Shown here one piece after another: positions 9,723 through 19,427 of a stretch of DNA of 64,000 nucleotides (its first letter is position 1; each line of letters opens with the position of its first letter). The stretch is from Agrobacterium tumefaciens. GTDB taxonomy: Bacteria; Pseudomonadota; Alphaproteobacteria; Rhizobiales; Rhizobiaceae. The position numbers were made by a program, and so were the translations under genes. Where the stretch lies: the NCBI RefSeq assembly GCF_005221385.1, contig NZ_CP039903.1:186001-250000 (forward strand), written 5' to 3'. The notes under the pieces were generated by a model. The model worked only from the letters and a program-made list of their open reading frames with translations. It had not been told where the DNA came from and ran no database searches.

Positions 9723-10151
9723 ATGCTAAACGAATTTAAAACCTTCATTGCCCGCGGCAATGTCATGGACCTGGCCGTCGGTGTCATCATCGGTGCGGCT
9801 TTCAGCAAGATCGTCGATTCCGTCGTCAACGATCTCATCATGCCGATCGTCGGCGCAATTTTCGGCGGCTTCGATTTCTCGAACTACTTCCTGCCGTTGA
9901 GTTCCGGCGTCACCGCCCCGTCGCTTGCCGCTGCCCGTGATCAGGGTGCCGTCTTTGCTTATGGCAACTTTCTGACCGTTCTCATCAACTTCCTCATCCT
10001 CGCCTGGATCATTTTCCTGATGGTCAAGGGCGTCAACAAGCTTCGCGCCTCGGTAGAAACCAAGAAGGCCGAAGAAAAGACGGAAGCGGCTCCGCCGCCG
10101 GAAGACGTCAAGCTTCTCACCGAAATCCGCGATCTGCTCAAGACGCGCTGA
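9723..10151 (+). CDS. mscL: Large-conductance mechanosensitive channel MscL
   Basis: MscL is a homopentameric inner-membrane channel that opens under membrane tension and releases solutes on osmotic downshock. The 142-residue protein has the typical N-terminal amphipathic helix ([19 protein letters not shown]), a first pore helix ([15 protein letters not shown]), a periplasmic loop, a second membrane helix near residues 80-100 and a charged C-terminal helix. A slightly long periplasmic loop with [15 protein letters not shown] is usual in Rhizobiales. Transcribed alone, divergent from the kinase. Confidence 0.97.
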   Translation: MLNEFKTFIARGNVMDLAVGVIIGAAFSKIVDSVVNDLIMPIVGAIFGGFDFSNYFLPLSSGVTAPSLAAARDQGAVFAYGNFLTVLINFLILAWIIFLMVKGVNKLRASVETKKAEEKTEAAPPPEDVKLLTEIRDLLKTR

Positions 10152-10306
10152 GACCGACATTATCCCCGGCCTGGTTTTGCTGACCTGCGCGGACAGCTCT
10201 CTTGCGCCGGGGATCGATCCATAAAGAAAATCCATGTTCGCCTCACGGAATATCATGCATATGACCGGTTCGATGCGATAAGAAGGCACCAAACGGAGTG
10301 TCTTTA

Positions 10307-11473
10307 ATGTCCATTTTGAACAGTCTGAGTGCGCGCTCTCTGGCGGCTCCCGAGAGCGGCATCGTTGAGGTCGTGAATTATGCCCGGGGACGGGACAATC
10401 TCCTGCCGCTCTGGGTTGGCGAAGGCGATCTGCCGAGCCCTGACTTCATCAATCAGGCTGCGATTGATGGGCTGAACAATGGCGAAACCTTTTACACCTG
10501 GCAGCGTGGCATTCCCGAGCTGCGCCAGGCGCTCAGCCGCTACTACGAACGGCACTTCGCGGCATCGCTGCCGCCGGAGCATTTTTACGTCACCGGTTCC
10601 GGCATGCAGGCGATTGTGCTTGCCGTGCAGGCGCTGACCTCGCCGGGCGACGAGATGGTGTATCTTTCACCAACCTGGCCGAATATCGTTGCCGCCATCG
10701 GTGTGGCGGGCGCAAAGGCGGTTCCGGTCGGTATCGATTTCCGCGACGGCCGCTGGGATCTCGATATCGGCAAGCTTGAAAGCGCCATCACCGGCAAAAC
10801 CAAGGCGCTTTTTATCAACACGCCTTCGAACCCGACCGGCTGGACCGCGACGCGCGACAATCTTCGCGATGTTCTGGCGCTTGCCCGCAAACACGATCTC
10901 TGGATCGTCGCGGATGAGATTTACGCGCTTTATCACTATGCCGGCACCCGCGCGCCTTCGTTCCTCGACATCATGGAGCCGGACGACAAGATCGTCTTCG
11001 CCAATTCCTTTTCAAAGAACTGGTCCATGACCGGCTGGCGTGTCGGCTGGCTTGTGGCACCGCCGGCCATCGGTCAGGTCATCGAAAATCTCATTCAATA
11101 TTCCACCTCTGGCGTTGCGCAGTTCATGCAGCGCGGCGCAGTCGCAGCCCTCGACCAGGGCGATGGCTTCATCCGCGAAAACTACGAACGTGCTCTGGCG
11201 TCCCGCGATATTCTCTGCGATGCGCTGATCGCAACGAACAGGGTTGAAACGCTGAAGCCGGACGGCGCTCTTTATGCCTTTCTCAAGATAGACGGCGTGA
11301 CGGACAGCCGCGCCACGGCGCTGGATATCGTCGATAAAACCGGCGTCGGCCTGGCGCCCGGCACGGCATTCGGCCCGGGGGGAGAACTGTTTCTGCGCGC
11401 CTGCTTCCTGCGCAACCCCAGGCAGATAGAAGATGCAGCCGATCGGCTGTCATCTTACATTCTCGGCAGGTAG
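10307..11473 (+). CDS. Class I/II PLP-dependent aminotransferase
   Basis: A 388-residue aspartate-aminotransferase-fold enzyme. It has the nucleotide-like binding turn (TGSGMQAIVLAVQAL), NTPSNPTGW, the Asp/Tyr pair in VADEIYALYHY, the Schiff-base Lys in SFSKNWSMTGWRVGW and a C-terminal Arg for the substrate carboxylate. The substrate is not evident; the family covers alanine, aspartate and aromatic transamination. The ATG at 10307 is preferred to the GTG at 10298 because GGAG lies 8 bases before it. The gene stands alone between mscL and the epimerase gene. Confidence 0.9.
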   Translation: MSILNSLSARSLAAPESGIVEVVNYARGRDNLLPLWVGEGDLPSPDFINQAAIDGLNNGETFYTWQRGIPELRQALSRYYERHFAASLPPEHFYVTGSGMQAIVLAVQALTSPGDEMVYLSPTWPNIVAAIGVAGAKAVPVGIDFRDGRWDLDIGKLESAITGKTKALFINTPSNPTGWTATRDNLRDVLALARKHDLWIVADEIYALYHYAGTRAPSFLDIMEPDDKIVFANSFSKNWSMTGWRVGWLVAPPAIGQVIENLIQYSTSGVAQFMQRGAVAALDQGDGFIRENYERALASRDILCDALIATNRVETLKPDGALYAFLKIDGVTDSRATALDIVDKTGVGLAPGTAFGPGGELFLRACFLRNPRQIEDAADRLSSYILGR

Positions 11474-11799
11474 ATATCGGTCTTCCTTGCAATGTTTGCC
11501 TGTCGCGTTGGTACGTCACCGCGACAGGTGCATTTGCTCAAAAATCACAGTGAAGCTCCAAAACTGCAACCCCACGGCGCAACCATCGACGTGCGGGCTT
11601 TTCTGTGCTATGCGCCTTCTGTTCCTTTTATGAGAACATTTTCATCTAATAAATAAAAAGCACTTCATTGCGCTAACCAATCGTAAGCCACCTTTTCAGA
11701 GGGCTGAGGGCTGGGTCGCGTATTTGCTGTGCAAGTAATCAATGATGAAGAATTATTGGCTTTGATGGGCTCAAGAAAAGCAAACAGGGAAGTAGTGTC
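11474..11799. other. Intergenic region before the epimerase gene, with a 9-bp hairpin
   Basis: A 326-base gap. It holds a perfect 9-bp inverted repeat with a 12-base loop at 11499-11528 (CCTGTCGCG / CGCGACAGG), not followed by a T run, then an AT-rich stretch at 11620-11660 that could carry a promoter. No gene was recognised. Confidence 0.5.
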
Positions 11800-12831
11800 A
11801 TGGCTGTTCTGGTCACGGGTGGAGCAGGTTACATAGGAAGCCACATGGTGTGGGCTTTGCTCGATGCCGGGGAAGAGGTCGTTGTTGTCGATCGGCTTTC
11901 CACGGGGTCGCGTTGGGCTGTCGCGCCGGCTGCGCGCTTCTATCTGGGGGATGCGGCCGATCGCACCTTGCTCGACCAGATTTTCGAAGAAAACCAGATC
12001 GAGACCATTTTCCACTTTGCCGGCTCCCTCAGCGTTCCTGAATCGATCAGCCAGCCGCTGGAATATTACGAAAACAACACCGGCACGACCCGCGCCCTCG
12101 TCGCGGCAGCGGTCGCCCATGGCATTCGCAATTTCATCTTCTCCTCGACAGCCGCCGTCTATGGAAACCAGCCCTTTGATGGCCCGGTGCCGGAAACGGC
12201 GATCCTGAGCCCGGAAAATCCCTACGGCCTGTCGAAACTCGCCTCTGAAATCATGCTGCGCGATGTCGTGCAGGCGCATGATTTCAACTATGTGGCGCTG
12301 CGTTATTTCAATGTCGCCGGAGCCGATCCGCAGGGCCGCGCCGGTCCTTCTCCGACGGGCGTGGCAAACCTCATCAAGGTCGCCTGCGAGGCCGCGACCG
12401 GCCGGCGTGATCGGGTTGAGGTTTACGGAACGGACTATCCGACCGCTGACGGCACGGGCGTTCGCGACTATATCCATGTCAGCGATCTCATAGATGCGCA
12501 TATGCTGGCCATGGCGCATCTGCGCGCCGGTGGCGGCACCCGAACCTTGAATTGTGGTTATGGCGTCGGTTATTCGGTGCTGGACGTGCTGCACGCGGTG
12601 CGGCAGGAATCGGAACACGATTTCCCGGTCATCCATTGTCCGCGTCGGCCGGGTGATATTGCCGCCATGGTAGCGGATTCCACCCGTATTCAGACGGAGC
12701 TGGGTTGGCGCCCGCGTTTCAACGATCTGGCGATCATCGTTCGCACTGCTCTTCAGTGGGAAGCCAAGCGCCAGGCTCAGCAAAGCGACAGGATCCCCCC
12801 GGTCCGGCGCAAGCTGGCAGCGATAGGCTGA
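11800..12831 (+). CDS. galE: UDP-glucose 4-epimerase (GalE family)
   Basis: A 343-residue extended short-chain dehydrogenase. Visible are the NAD-binding GGAGYIGS at the N-terminus, the active-site Ser/Thr in SSTAAVYG, and the catalytic Tyr-Lys pair in NPYGLSKLASE. GalE interconverts UDP-glucose and UDP-galactose, supplying galactose for surface polysaccharides. Rhizobia often carry several copies (exoB and others), so the exact paralogue is not assigned. It faces an unknown membrane protein gene with only 12 bases between the stops. Confidence 0.9.
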   Translation: MAVLVTGGAGYIGSHMVWALLDAGEEVVVVDRLSTGSRWAVAPAARFYLGDAADRTLLDQIFEENQIETIFHFAGSLSVPESISQPLEYYENNTGTTRALVAAAVAHGIRNFIFSSTAAVYGNQPFDGPVPETAILSPENPYGLSKLASEIMLRDVVQAHDFNYVALRYFNVAGADPQGRAGPSPTGVANLIKVACEAATGRRDRVEVYGTDYPTADGTGVRDYIHVSDLIDAHMLAMAHLRAGGGTRTLNCGYGVGYSVLDVLHAVRQESEHDFPVIHCPRRPGDIAAMVADSTRIQTELGWRPRFNDLAIIVRTALQWEAKRQAQQSDRIPPVRRKLAAIG

Positions 12832-12843
12832 GCAGGTTTCGCA

Positions 12844-13680
12844 TCAGCGGACACGGTTTTTCTCGACGGAATTATAGACGACCGGCCGATCCGAGGCGCT
12901 GGCGGCGGGAAGCCATTGCCCCCTGTCGAAAAAACTGCGCGTCAGCTTCAGCCCCGGCGACTGTTCGTTCGCGAGCAAAATCACGTTCATGCGATGCGGT
13001 GCGGTCGGCTCCGGCTTGACGGAGACCGAAATGCCGAAATGTTGCGCCTGATAGGCCTGCATCCCGTTTGCTGGCCCAAGCATGGCGGCAAGGTCGGCCC
13101 AGCGGGTTTGCCCGATAATCAGGGCCAGTGCATCATTAAGCTTGGCCCTGATGGCGGCACCGTCAGGCGTCTCAGGCGCCACGGCCTTCATTCTTATGGA
13201 TCTGATCTCGCCCGATGCCTCGCCTCTGATTTCAAGGAAAAGCGATGCCCGTTCGGCAGGCGTTGCTGCATTCTCTTCGACAAGATCGGCGATGCATTCG
13301 AAATTTCGGATATTCACCGGGCTGGCATGCCAGCCTTCGAGGTTGGAAAAACCCTCGGTGGTGAAACGGTCACAGAGGTCCTTGCCAGAAAGCACGAAAT
13401 CGCGTGCGAAAGATGCCCTGTCGCCGGTTTTTTCGAATTTCAATAGATGATGCGGCAGATCGACCTTCTTGGCGGCGAGCTTTTGCCGTTTGACGGGCCT
13501 CACCTTGGGCGGCGGCTCGGCGGAATAGATGGCAGGCGCCAGATTGAGGTAGGTCAGCAGGCTCTTGAGGTGCTTCTGATCGTTGGCAAGCAGCACCGTC
13601 GCCAATATGGCGAGACAGACGGCCAGCACTGCAAACAGCAGCGCGCCATGGCTTACTCTTTTTTGCAGGCTTGCGTCCAT
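12844..13680 (-). CDS. Conserved membrane-anchored protein (probably DUF6030)
   Basis: A 278-residue protein with one N-terminal membrane helix (about residues 12-32) and a large domain expected in the periplasm. A proline/lysine-rich linker follows the helix. The body has two Cys (in KDLCDRF and NFECIADL) that could form a disulphide, a regulator-like pattern of alternating strands and helices, and no catalytic motif I recognise. It resembles the DUF6030 family known from Rhizobiaceae; the function is unknown. Confidence 0.75.
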   Translation of the reverse strand: MDASLQKRVSHGALLFAVLAVCLAILATVLLANDQKHLKSLLTYLNLAPAIYSAEPPPKVRPVKRQKLAAKKVDLPHHLLKFEKTGDRASFARDFVLSGKDLCDRFTTEGFSNLEGWHASPVNIRNFECIADLVEENAATPAERASLFLEIRGEASGEIRSIRMKAVAPETPDGAAIRAKLNDALALIIGQTRWADLAAMLGPANGMQAYQAQHFGISVSVKPEPTAPHRMNVILLANEQSPGLKLTRSFFDRGQWLPAASASDRPVVYNSVEKNRVR

Positions 13681-13829
13681 CGCAGGACCCTATGGCTGCC
13701 GGGGCAGGGCGGAAGCCTTTTTTGATATGGATTTTCGGGCCGTTTTCAGCCCTGTGAATATGGATGTAAGCGGAAGCTCAAAAAATAATATATGCAATCC
13801 ACCGCCGAAATCTCCGGCGGCGCATGGTG

Positions 13830-14057
13830 CTATTCGGATGTATTTTTACCCGTGTCCTGCCCGCCGGCGCTGCTTTCATCGTCCGCGACCGGAATGGCGT
13901 AAGAGCCATTCAGCCAGCGGGCGAGATCGAGCGAGCGGCAGCGATCCGAACAGAACGGATAGTCGTCGCGCGTCGAGGGCCGCCCACATTCCGGGCATGG
14001 CTGGGATTTACGCAGCGGCGTGACATTTCCGGCGCTTTCAGTGGAGGGTTTTACCAT
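13830..14057 (-). CDS. yacG: DNA gyrase inhibitor YacG (zinc-binding)
   Basis: A 75-residue zinc-ribbon protein. Four Cys in CPECG and CSDRCR coordinate zinc, followed by the family's DLARWLNGSYAIP. YacG binds GyrB and inhibits DNA gyrase in E. coli. It is the last gene of the minus-strand block infA-maf-yacG, four bases after the maf stop, as in other Rhizobiales. The tail is acidic and Ser/Gly-rich. Confidence 0.92.
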   Translation of the reverse strand: MVKPSTESAGNVTPLRKSQPCPECGRPSTRDDYPFCSDRCRSLDLARWLNGSYAIPVADDESSAGGQDTGKNTSE

Positions 14058-14060
14058 GGT

Positions 14061-14684
14061 CTATCCCTCGAGCCAGCCCGACGTCACCTCAAATCCTTCA
14101 CCGGACAAAAGCGACATGGTCTCGTAAAGCGGCAGGCCGACGACGTTGGTGTAGGAACCTGTCAGTTTCTGCACGAATGCGCCAGCAATGCCCTGAATGC
14201 CATAGGCGCCCGCTTTACCGCGCCACTGGCCGGAGGCGATGTAGGCATCGATTTCTCGCGTCGAGAGCCGTTTGAAGCGCACCTTGGTTTCCACCACCTT
14301 CTGTCGGATCTTGCCGCCGGGTATTACAAGGCAGATGCCGGTATAGACCCAATGGCTGCGTCCCGAGAGAAGATGCAGCGCCGCCGAGGCGTCTTCGGTA
14401 TATTCCGCCTTGCCGACGATGCGACGGCCCACGGCCACGACGGTGTCGGAGCCGAGAACATAGGCATCTTTCCACGTCTGCTCGCTCTTGAGCGCGGCAT
14501 GCGCCGCTTCGGCCTTCTGCAGCGACAGACGACGACACAGCGTGCGCGGATGCTCGAGCTTCGCAGGCGTCTCGTCGATATCCATCGGCATCAGGCGTGC
14601 CGGCTCGATGCCGATCTGATGCAACAGTTCCAGACGCCGCGGTGAGCCGGATGCCAGAACGAGCTTTTGTTTTGTGTTTGTCAT
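14061..14684 (-). CDS. maf: Maf-like nucleoside triphosphate pyrophosphatase
   Basis: A 207-residue Maf/HAM1-fold hydrolase acting on non-canonical or excess nucleoside triphosphates. Family motifs are present: N-terminal LASGSPRRLELL, the DET-like segment (DIDETPAKLEHP), GSDTVVAVGRRI and the C-terminal TGSYTNVVGLPL. It lies between infA and yacG on the same strand. The family name comes from septum inhibition on overexpression in Bacillus; the cellular role here is inferred as house-cleaning. Confidence 0.93.
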   Translation of the reverse strand: MTNTKQKLVLASGSPRRLELLHQIGIEPARLMPMDIDETPAKLEHPRTLCRRLSLQKAEAAHAALKSEQTWKDAYVLGSDTVVAVGRRIVGKAEYTEDASAALHLLSGRSHWVYTGICLVIPGGKIRQKVVETKVRFKRLSTREIDAYIASGQWRGKAGAYGIQGIAGAFVQKLTGSYTNVVGLPLYETMSLLSGEGFEVTSGWLEG

Positions 14685-14715
14685 TGCGCTGCCCGGGCGT
14701 CCGATGCCGAACGGA

Positions 14716-14934
14716 TTACTTGAAGCGGTAGGTGATGCGGCCCTTGGTCAGGTCGTAAGGCGTCATTTCAACCAGCACCTTGTCGCCCGCCAGAACGCGG
14801 ATACGGTTCTTGCGCATGCGGCCCGCGGTGTGGGCGATGATTTCGTGTTCGTTCTCAAGCTTCACGCGGAATGTTGCGTTCGGCAGCAATTCGGTTACGA
14901 TGCCCGGGAATTCAAGGACTTCTTCTTTTGTCAT
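14716..14934 (-). CDS. infA: Translation initiation factor IF-1
   Basis: IF-1 binds the A site of the 30S subunit during initiation. The 72-residue product starts [13 protein letters not shown] and carries the S1/OB-fold core ([44 protein letters not shown]). The length is that of the family. It is the first gene of infA-maf-yacG. Confidence 0.98.
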   Translation of the reverse strand: MTKEEVLEFPGIVTELLPNATFRVKLENEHEIIAHTAGRMRKNRIRVLAGDKVLVEMTPYDLTKGRITYRFK

Positions 14935-15026
14935 GTAAGGGTTTTCTTCCTGTTGATAGTGCCGGACATGTCCTGTCCGGGAAAATTGCGCGGAAACTAC
15001 ACAATCCCGGCACATTTGTGAACCTC

Positions 15027-15061
15027 TAAAGCATCGGCTTGAAAATCAGTACCGATTTTCA
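15027..15061. repeat. Short palindromic repeat, copy 1
   Basis: GCATCGG followed by the inverted repeat GAAAATC / GATTTTC (15041-15060). A second, divergent copy with the same GCATCGG lead lies near 53761. It sits between the phosphatase gene and infA. Confidence 0.4.
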
Positions 15062-15078
15062 TGAGGCGAGGTCAGTTT

Positions 15079-15567
15079 TCAGTCTTTTGACAGCGTATCC
15101 GCCACCGGCTGCTGCCGCCCCGGCAGGCGTTCCGAAATCAGTTTCGACAGATGGTCCCGCACTTCGCGATAGGCGTCGAGAATCTGTTCGCGCGTGCCCG
15201 TGATCACCGTCGGATCCATGGTCGGCCAATAGACCACATCGAGCGAATTCGAGCGGGTCAGTTCCAACGCGGCGTGATGGGCCTCTGGGGTCAATGTAAT
15301 GATCAGATCGAAAAAATCATCCTCGATCTCGTCCAGCGTGCGCGGCTTGTGTTTGCCGAGCGAAAATCCCTGTTCCTCCAGCACTGCATCCACGAAGGGA
15401 TCGCGCTCGCCAGCCCGCACGCCAGCCGACTGGATGTAAATGCCAGGCGCCACCAGCCGTTTGGCGATGACTTCCGCCATGGGGGAACGGATGGAGTTCA
15501 TACCGCACATGAAGAGGACCGATTTGGGCGCTCGTCCCTCGTTTGGCGCTGCGGCAGGATCGCTCAT
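15079..15567 (-). CDS. Low-molecular-weight phosphatase family protein
   Basis: A 162-residue LMW protein-tyrosine-phosphatase/arsenate-reductase-fold protein. The phosphate-binding loop is CGMNSIRSPMAE, matching CX5R, and a candidate general-acid Asp lies in WPTMDPT. Two lines favour the ATG at 15567 over one 15 bases upstream: a GGCGGGG ribosome site just before it and the position relative to the upstream stop. The start overlaps no more than a few bases of UPF0262 and the genes are probably co-transcribed. The substrate is not known. Confidence 0.85.
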   Translation of the reverse strand: MSDPAAAPNEGRAPKSVLFMCGMNSIRSPMAEVIAKRLVAPGIYIQSAGVRAGERDPFVDAVLEEQGFSLGKHKPRTLDEIEDDFFDLIITLTPEAHHAALELTRSNSLDVVYWPTMDPTVITGTREQILDAYREVRDHLSKLISERLPGRQQPVADTLSKD

Positions 15568-15569
15568 CT

Positions 15570-16043
15570 CTAACCCCGCCAATAAAGCACGCAGACAAGG
15601 GTGAAGAGGCGGCGCGCCGTGTCGAAATCCACCTTGATCTTGCCGGAAAGCCGATCCATCAGGGTCTGCGAGCCGTCATTGTGAATGCCGCGCCGGCCCA
15701 TGTCGATCGCCTCGATCTGACTGGGTGTAGAGGAGCGGATCGCCTCATAATAGCTTTCGCAGATCAGGAAATAATCCTTGATGATGCGGCGGAACGGCGT
15801 CAGCGATAGAATATGGGTCGAAACGTCTTTTTCGTCTTCGGTCTTTATCGCGAAAACCAGCTTGGCATCGACCAGCGAAATATGCAGCCGGTATGGCCCG
15901 CCTTCGTGGCCCGCTGGCTCAAAGGTATTTTCTTCGATCAGGTCGAAAATGGCGACGGCGCGTTCGTGCTCCACATCAGGCGTGGACCGGCCGATACTAT
16001 CGTCCAGAACCACGTCGCAGAGCCGGAAATCGCCTGAAGCCAT
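15570..16043 (-). CDS. UPF0262 family protein
   Basis: A 157-residue conserved alphaproteobacterial protein of unknown function, recognised as UPF0262 from its N-terminal [14 protein letters not shown], the central [18 protein letters not shown] and the Asp-rich [12 protein letters not shown]. It lies three bases after hisD and just before the phosphatase gene, an order kept in Rhizobiales. There is no signal peptide or membrane helix. Confidence 0.88.
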   Translation of the reverse strand: MASGDFRLCDVVLDDSIGRSTPDVEHERAVAIFDLIEENTFEPAGHEGGPYRLHISLVDAKLVFAIKTEDEKDVSTHILSLTPFRRIIKDYFLICESYYEAIRSSTPSQIEAIDMGRRGIHNDGSQTLMDRLSGKIKVDFDTARRLFTLVCVLYWRG

Positions 16044-16046
16044 CGC

Positions 16047-17345
16047 TTAACTTTCCGGATTGAGGCGAATGGAGACCGAGCGCGCATGCGCGTCCAGCCC
16101 TTCCGAACGGGCAAGGGTGATCGCTGCCGGCGCAAGCTGGCGCAACTGCTCTGGCCCAAGGCGCAGGATAGAGGTGCGCTTGACGAAATCAAGCACCGAA
16201 AGCCCGGAGGAGAAGCGTGCCGAGCGCGCGGTCGGCAGAACATGGTTGGAGCCGCCGACATAATCGCCAATCACCTCAGGCGTATGGCGTCCGACGAAGA
16301 TGGCACCGGCATTGCGGATGTGGGCCATCAGCGCGTCGGGGTCATCGACGGCAAGTTCCAGATGTTCGGCGGCGATGCGGTTGGCCAGCGGAATGGCGTC
16401 GGTGAGCTTCTCAACCAGAATGACCGCGCCGAAATCGGCCCAGCTCGCCGCTGCCGTCTCGGCGCGCGACAGGCGCTTCAACTGCCGCTCGACGGCTGCC
16501 TCCACCGCCTTGCCGAGTTCGGCATTGTCGGTGATGAGAATCGATTGTGCACCACGATCATGCTCCGCCTGCGCCAGCAGATCGGCGGCCAGCCAGTCCG
16601 GATCATTGTCCCTGTCGGCAATAACAAGCACCTCGGAGGGACCGGCGATCATATCGATGCCGACCGTGCCGAAGACCTGGCGTTTCGCAGCTGCCACATA
16701 GGCGTTGCCGGGGCCGACGATCTTGGCGACCGGTGCGATGGTTTCCGTGCCATAGGCAAGGGCTGCGACAGCCTGCGCGCCACCGATGCGATAGATCTCC
16801 ACAACGCCGGCAATACGCGCCGCAGCAAGAACCGCGGGGTTTATCACGCCGCCATTGGCGGGCACGACCATGACGATGCGCTCCACGCCGGCGACCTTTG
16901 CCGGTACGGCATTCATCAGCACCGAGCTGGGATAGCTGGCGGTGCCGCCAGGCACATAAAGGCCGACAGCCTCGATGGCCGTCCAGCGCGAGCCGAGCCC
17001 CACGCCAATATCGTCTTCGTAGATGTCGTCCTTCGGCATCTGCCGCGCATGGTGTTTTTCAATGCGCCGGGCCGCGAGTTCGAGGGCTTCGATGACGCTT
17101 TTGTCGACCGCTGAATAGGCGGCATCGATTTCATCCGCCGTTACCCGCATCGAAACCTTGGTAAAATCGATGCCGTCGAATTTCTGGGAATAATGGGCAA
17201 GGGCCGCATCGCCACGCTGGCGGACATCGTTGATGATGTCACGAACCGTCGCATTGACGTCTTCGGAAACTTCCCTCTTGGTCGTCAGGAAGGCTGCGAA
17301 TTTCTGTTCGAAATCAGCCGATGCCTGCTCCAGCCAGATTGCCAC
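16047..17345 (-). CDS. hisD: Histidinol dehydrogenase
   Basis: HisD oxidises L-histidinol to L-histidine in two NAD-dependent steps, the end of histidine synthesis. The 432-residue protein shows the glycine-rich GPGNAYVAAAKR, DMIAGPSEVL, the zinc/catalytic region AEHDRGAQSIL, AAEHLELAV and the C-terminal HARSVSIRL. Length and motifs are full. It heads a minus-strand unit with UPF0262 and the phosphatase gene; no other his gene is nearby. Confidence 0.97.
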   Translation of the reverse strand: MAIWLEQASADFEQKFAAFLTTKREVSEDVNATVRDIINDVRQRGDAALAHYSQKFDGIDFTKVSMRVTADEIDAAYSAVDKSVIEALELAARRIEKHHARQMPKDDIYEDDIGVGLGSRWTAIEAVGLYVPGGTASYPSSVLMNAVPAKVAGVERIVMVVPANGGVINPAVLAAARIAGVVEIYRIGGAQAVAALAYGTETIAPVAKIVGPGNAYVAAAKRQVFGTVGIDMIAGPSEVLVIADRDNDPDWLAADLLAQAEHDRGAQSILITDNAELGKAVEAAVERQLKRLSRAETAAASWADFGAVILVEKLTDAIPLANRIAAEHLELAVDDPDALMAHIRNAGAIFVGRHTPEVIGDYVGGSNHVLPTARSARFSSGLSVLDFVKRTSILRLGPEQLRQLAPAAITLARSEGLDAHARSVSIRLNPES

Positions 17346-17477
17346 GCCATTACCCTTTCATTGTCCCCGCGGACGATGCCGCGAGGTTCACGAACTCGCC
17401 GCGCAATAATCGCGGCTCTGGTATGTGGCATAAATCGAAACGGTCACGAAACGCAACCGTTGCGACGCGTGAAGCGC

Positions 17478-17918
17478 TTATTCGCTATCGGGATGATGCG
17501 GTTTGGCGGCGGTTTCCCAGGCGCCGCTCACATCGGTCAGCTGCGCCTCGATGCATTCGACGTCGAGCGCTATGGCGCCGCCGCCCGAAAGCGTCAGCTC
17601 AACGGCTCCATCGGGTCCTTCGCCATTCTGCACGAAGCGGATGGCGAGAAGCGACAGGACCTGCTCCTTATCGGTGCGGTTGATGCCATATGAGCGCACG
17701 GCGGAGACCCGCTTGAGGAAAACGACGCTGCGGCAGCGCTCCGGTGGCAGGTTCTTCTTGTCGGCGCTTTCCCATACGAAACGATTGGCGGAAAGCGTGA
17801 ACTGGCCATGCTTCGGCTCGAAGGCAACGTCTTTCAGTTTAAAGACGCTGTCCTGCATATGCGTCGAGATGACGGAGAGATCTTCAGTATCCAGCGCGAG
17901 CAATTTCAGGCCGCTCAT
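17478..17918 (-). CDS. DUF2948 family protein
   Basis: A 146-residue soluble protein that matches the alphaproteobacterial DUF2948 family: N-terminal LKLLALDTEDLSVISTHMQD, central RCRSVVFLKRV and a C-terminal LDVECIEAQLTDV. The start chosen is the first ATG after an upstream Lys/Arg-rich stretch with no coding character. It lies between murA and hisD on the same strand. The function is unknown. Confidence 0.87.
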   Translation of the reverse strand: MSGLKLLALDTEDLSVISTHMQDSVFKLKDVAFEPKHGQFTLSANRFVWESADKKNLPPERCRSVVFLKRVSAVRSYGINRTDKEQVLSLLAIRFVQNGEGPDGAVELTLSGGGAIALDVECIEAQLTDVSGAWETAAKPHHPDSE

Positions 17919-18033
17919 CTTTTTCTTCCTTTTCCGCGGGCCACGGGCCGCAATGTCTATTTCTTGTACTGGAAATAGGCAGTCGAGGCCCGCTCTGCAA
18001 CGGGTAGGAGCCGGATGAGCGGCAATGAAAGGA

Positions 18034-19326
18034 TCAATCGCTGACGCGTTCGACCAGTGCGCCGCAGCGGGTGAGCTTTTCTTCAAGACGTTCGAAACCG
18101 CGATCGAGATGGTAGACGCGCGAAACCATGGTCTCGCCTTCCGCCACCAGACCGGCAATGACCAGCGATACCGAGGCGCGCAGATCGGTCGCCATCACGG
18201 GCGCACCCTTCAGGCGGGAGACGCCCTCGATGCGGGCCATCTGGCCGGAAAGCGAAATCTTCGCGCCGAGGCGGGCCAGTTCCTGCACATGCATGAAGCG
18301 GTTTTCGAAAATGGTCTCGGTGATGTGGGAAACACCCTGCGAGCGGGTCATCAGCGCCATGAACTGCGCCTGCAGATCGGTGGGGAAGCCGGGGAAGGGC
18401 TCGGTGACAACATCGACCGGCTGGATGCCGTTGCCGTTGCGCACGACGCGCAGACCGGTTTCGGTCTCGCTGATCGTCGCACCCGCGAGCCGCAGCGTAT
18501 CGAGCGCATTGTCGAGCAGCGATGCGCGCGTGCCTTCCAGCACCACGTCGCCGCCGGCCATGGCAACCGCCATGGCATAGGTGCCGGTCTCGATACGATC
18601 AGGCAGAACCCGGTGGCGCGCGCCGGAGAGCGAGGTGACGCCCTCGATGGTTATGGTGGAGGTACCCGCACCTTCGATCTTCGCGCCCATTGCGGTGAGG
18701 CACTGCGCCAGATCGACGACTTCCGGCTCGCGGGCGGCGTTGTGAATGACGGTGGTGCCGCGGGCAAGGCTCGCTGCCATCAGCATCACGTGCGTTGCGC
18801 CGACGGAGACTTTCGGGAAGGTATAAACCGCGCCGATCAGGCCGCCCTTGGGGGCTGTGGCGTTGATGTAGCCGCCGTCGATTTCCATCGTCGCGCCGAG
18901 CGCCTCGAGGCCCTCGATAAACAGATCAACCGGGCGCGTGCCGATGGCGCAGCCGCCTGGCAGGGAAACGCGGGCGCGGCCTTCACGGGCCAGAAGCGGG
19001 CCGATGACCCAGAAGCTGGCGCGCATCTTGGAAACCAGCTCATAGGGTGCCGTTGTATCAACCACGGTGCGGCAGGTGAAATGGACGGTGCGGGAATAGG
19101 CTTCGCCCTGGCTTTCGCGGCGACCATTGACGGAAATATCGACGCCGTGATTGCCGAGAATACGGATGAGCTGTTCAACATCGGCCAGATGCGGCACGTT
19201 TTCGAGCGTCAGCGTGTCGCTGGTCAGAAGCGATGCGATCATCAACGGCAAGGCGGCGTTTTTTGCGCCGGAGATGGGAATGATGCCGTTAAGCTTGTTG
19301 CCACCCGTAATTCTGATGCGATCCAT
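18034..19326 (-). CDS. murA: UDP-N-acetylglucosamine 1-carboxyvinyltransferase
   Basis: MurA transfers enolpyruvate from PEP to UDP-GlcNAc, the committed step of peptidoglycan synthesis. The 430-residue protein begins [14 protein letters not shown] with the family's Lys-Asn pair in [11 protein letters not shown], carries the catalytic Cys in [14 protein letters not shown] (so it should be fosfomycin-sensitive), and ends with the [13 protein letters not shown] motif. Length is normal. It probably heads the minus-strand block that continues with DUF2948. Confidence 0.97.
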   Translation of the reverse strand: MDRIRITGGNKLNGIIPISGAKNAALPLMIASLLTSDTLTLENVPHLADVEQLIRILGNHGVDISVNGRRESQGEAYSRTVHFTCRTVVDTTAPYELVSKMRASFWVIGPLLAREGRARVSLPGGCAIGTRPVDLFIEGLEALGATMEIDGGYINATAPKGGLIGAVYTFPKVSVGATHVMLMAASLARGTTVIHNAAREPEVVDLAQCLTAMGAKIEGAGTSTITIEGVTSLSGARHRVLPDRIETGTYAMAVAMAGGDVVLEGTRASLLDNALDTLRLAGATISETETGLRVVRNGNGIQPVDVVTEPFPGFPTDLQAQFMALMTRSQGVSHITETIFENRFMHVQELARLGAKISLSGQMARIEGVSRLKGAPVMATDLRASVSLVIAGLVAEGETMVSRVYHLDRGFERLEEKLTRCGALVERVSD

Positions 19327-19427
19327 GCGTCCCTACGGGCCTGCGCCCGCCTTTCTTATCATGCCTTGCGGAAAGGCGCGTCCTTAGACGAATTTCCGCG
19401 GCGTTTCAATTTATGCTGATGAATTCT

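Noticed and set aside
18025..19419. A 464-codon plus-strand frame across murA
   Set aside because: murA on the other strand has every catalytic motif; the plus frame has no recognisable domain.
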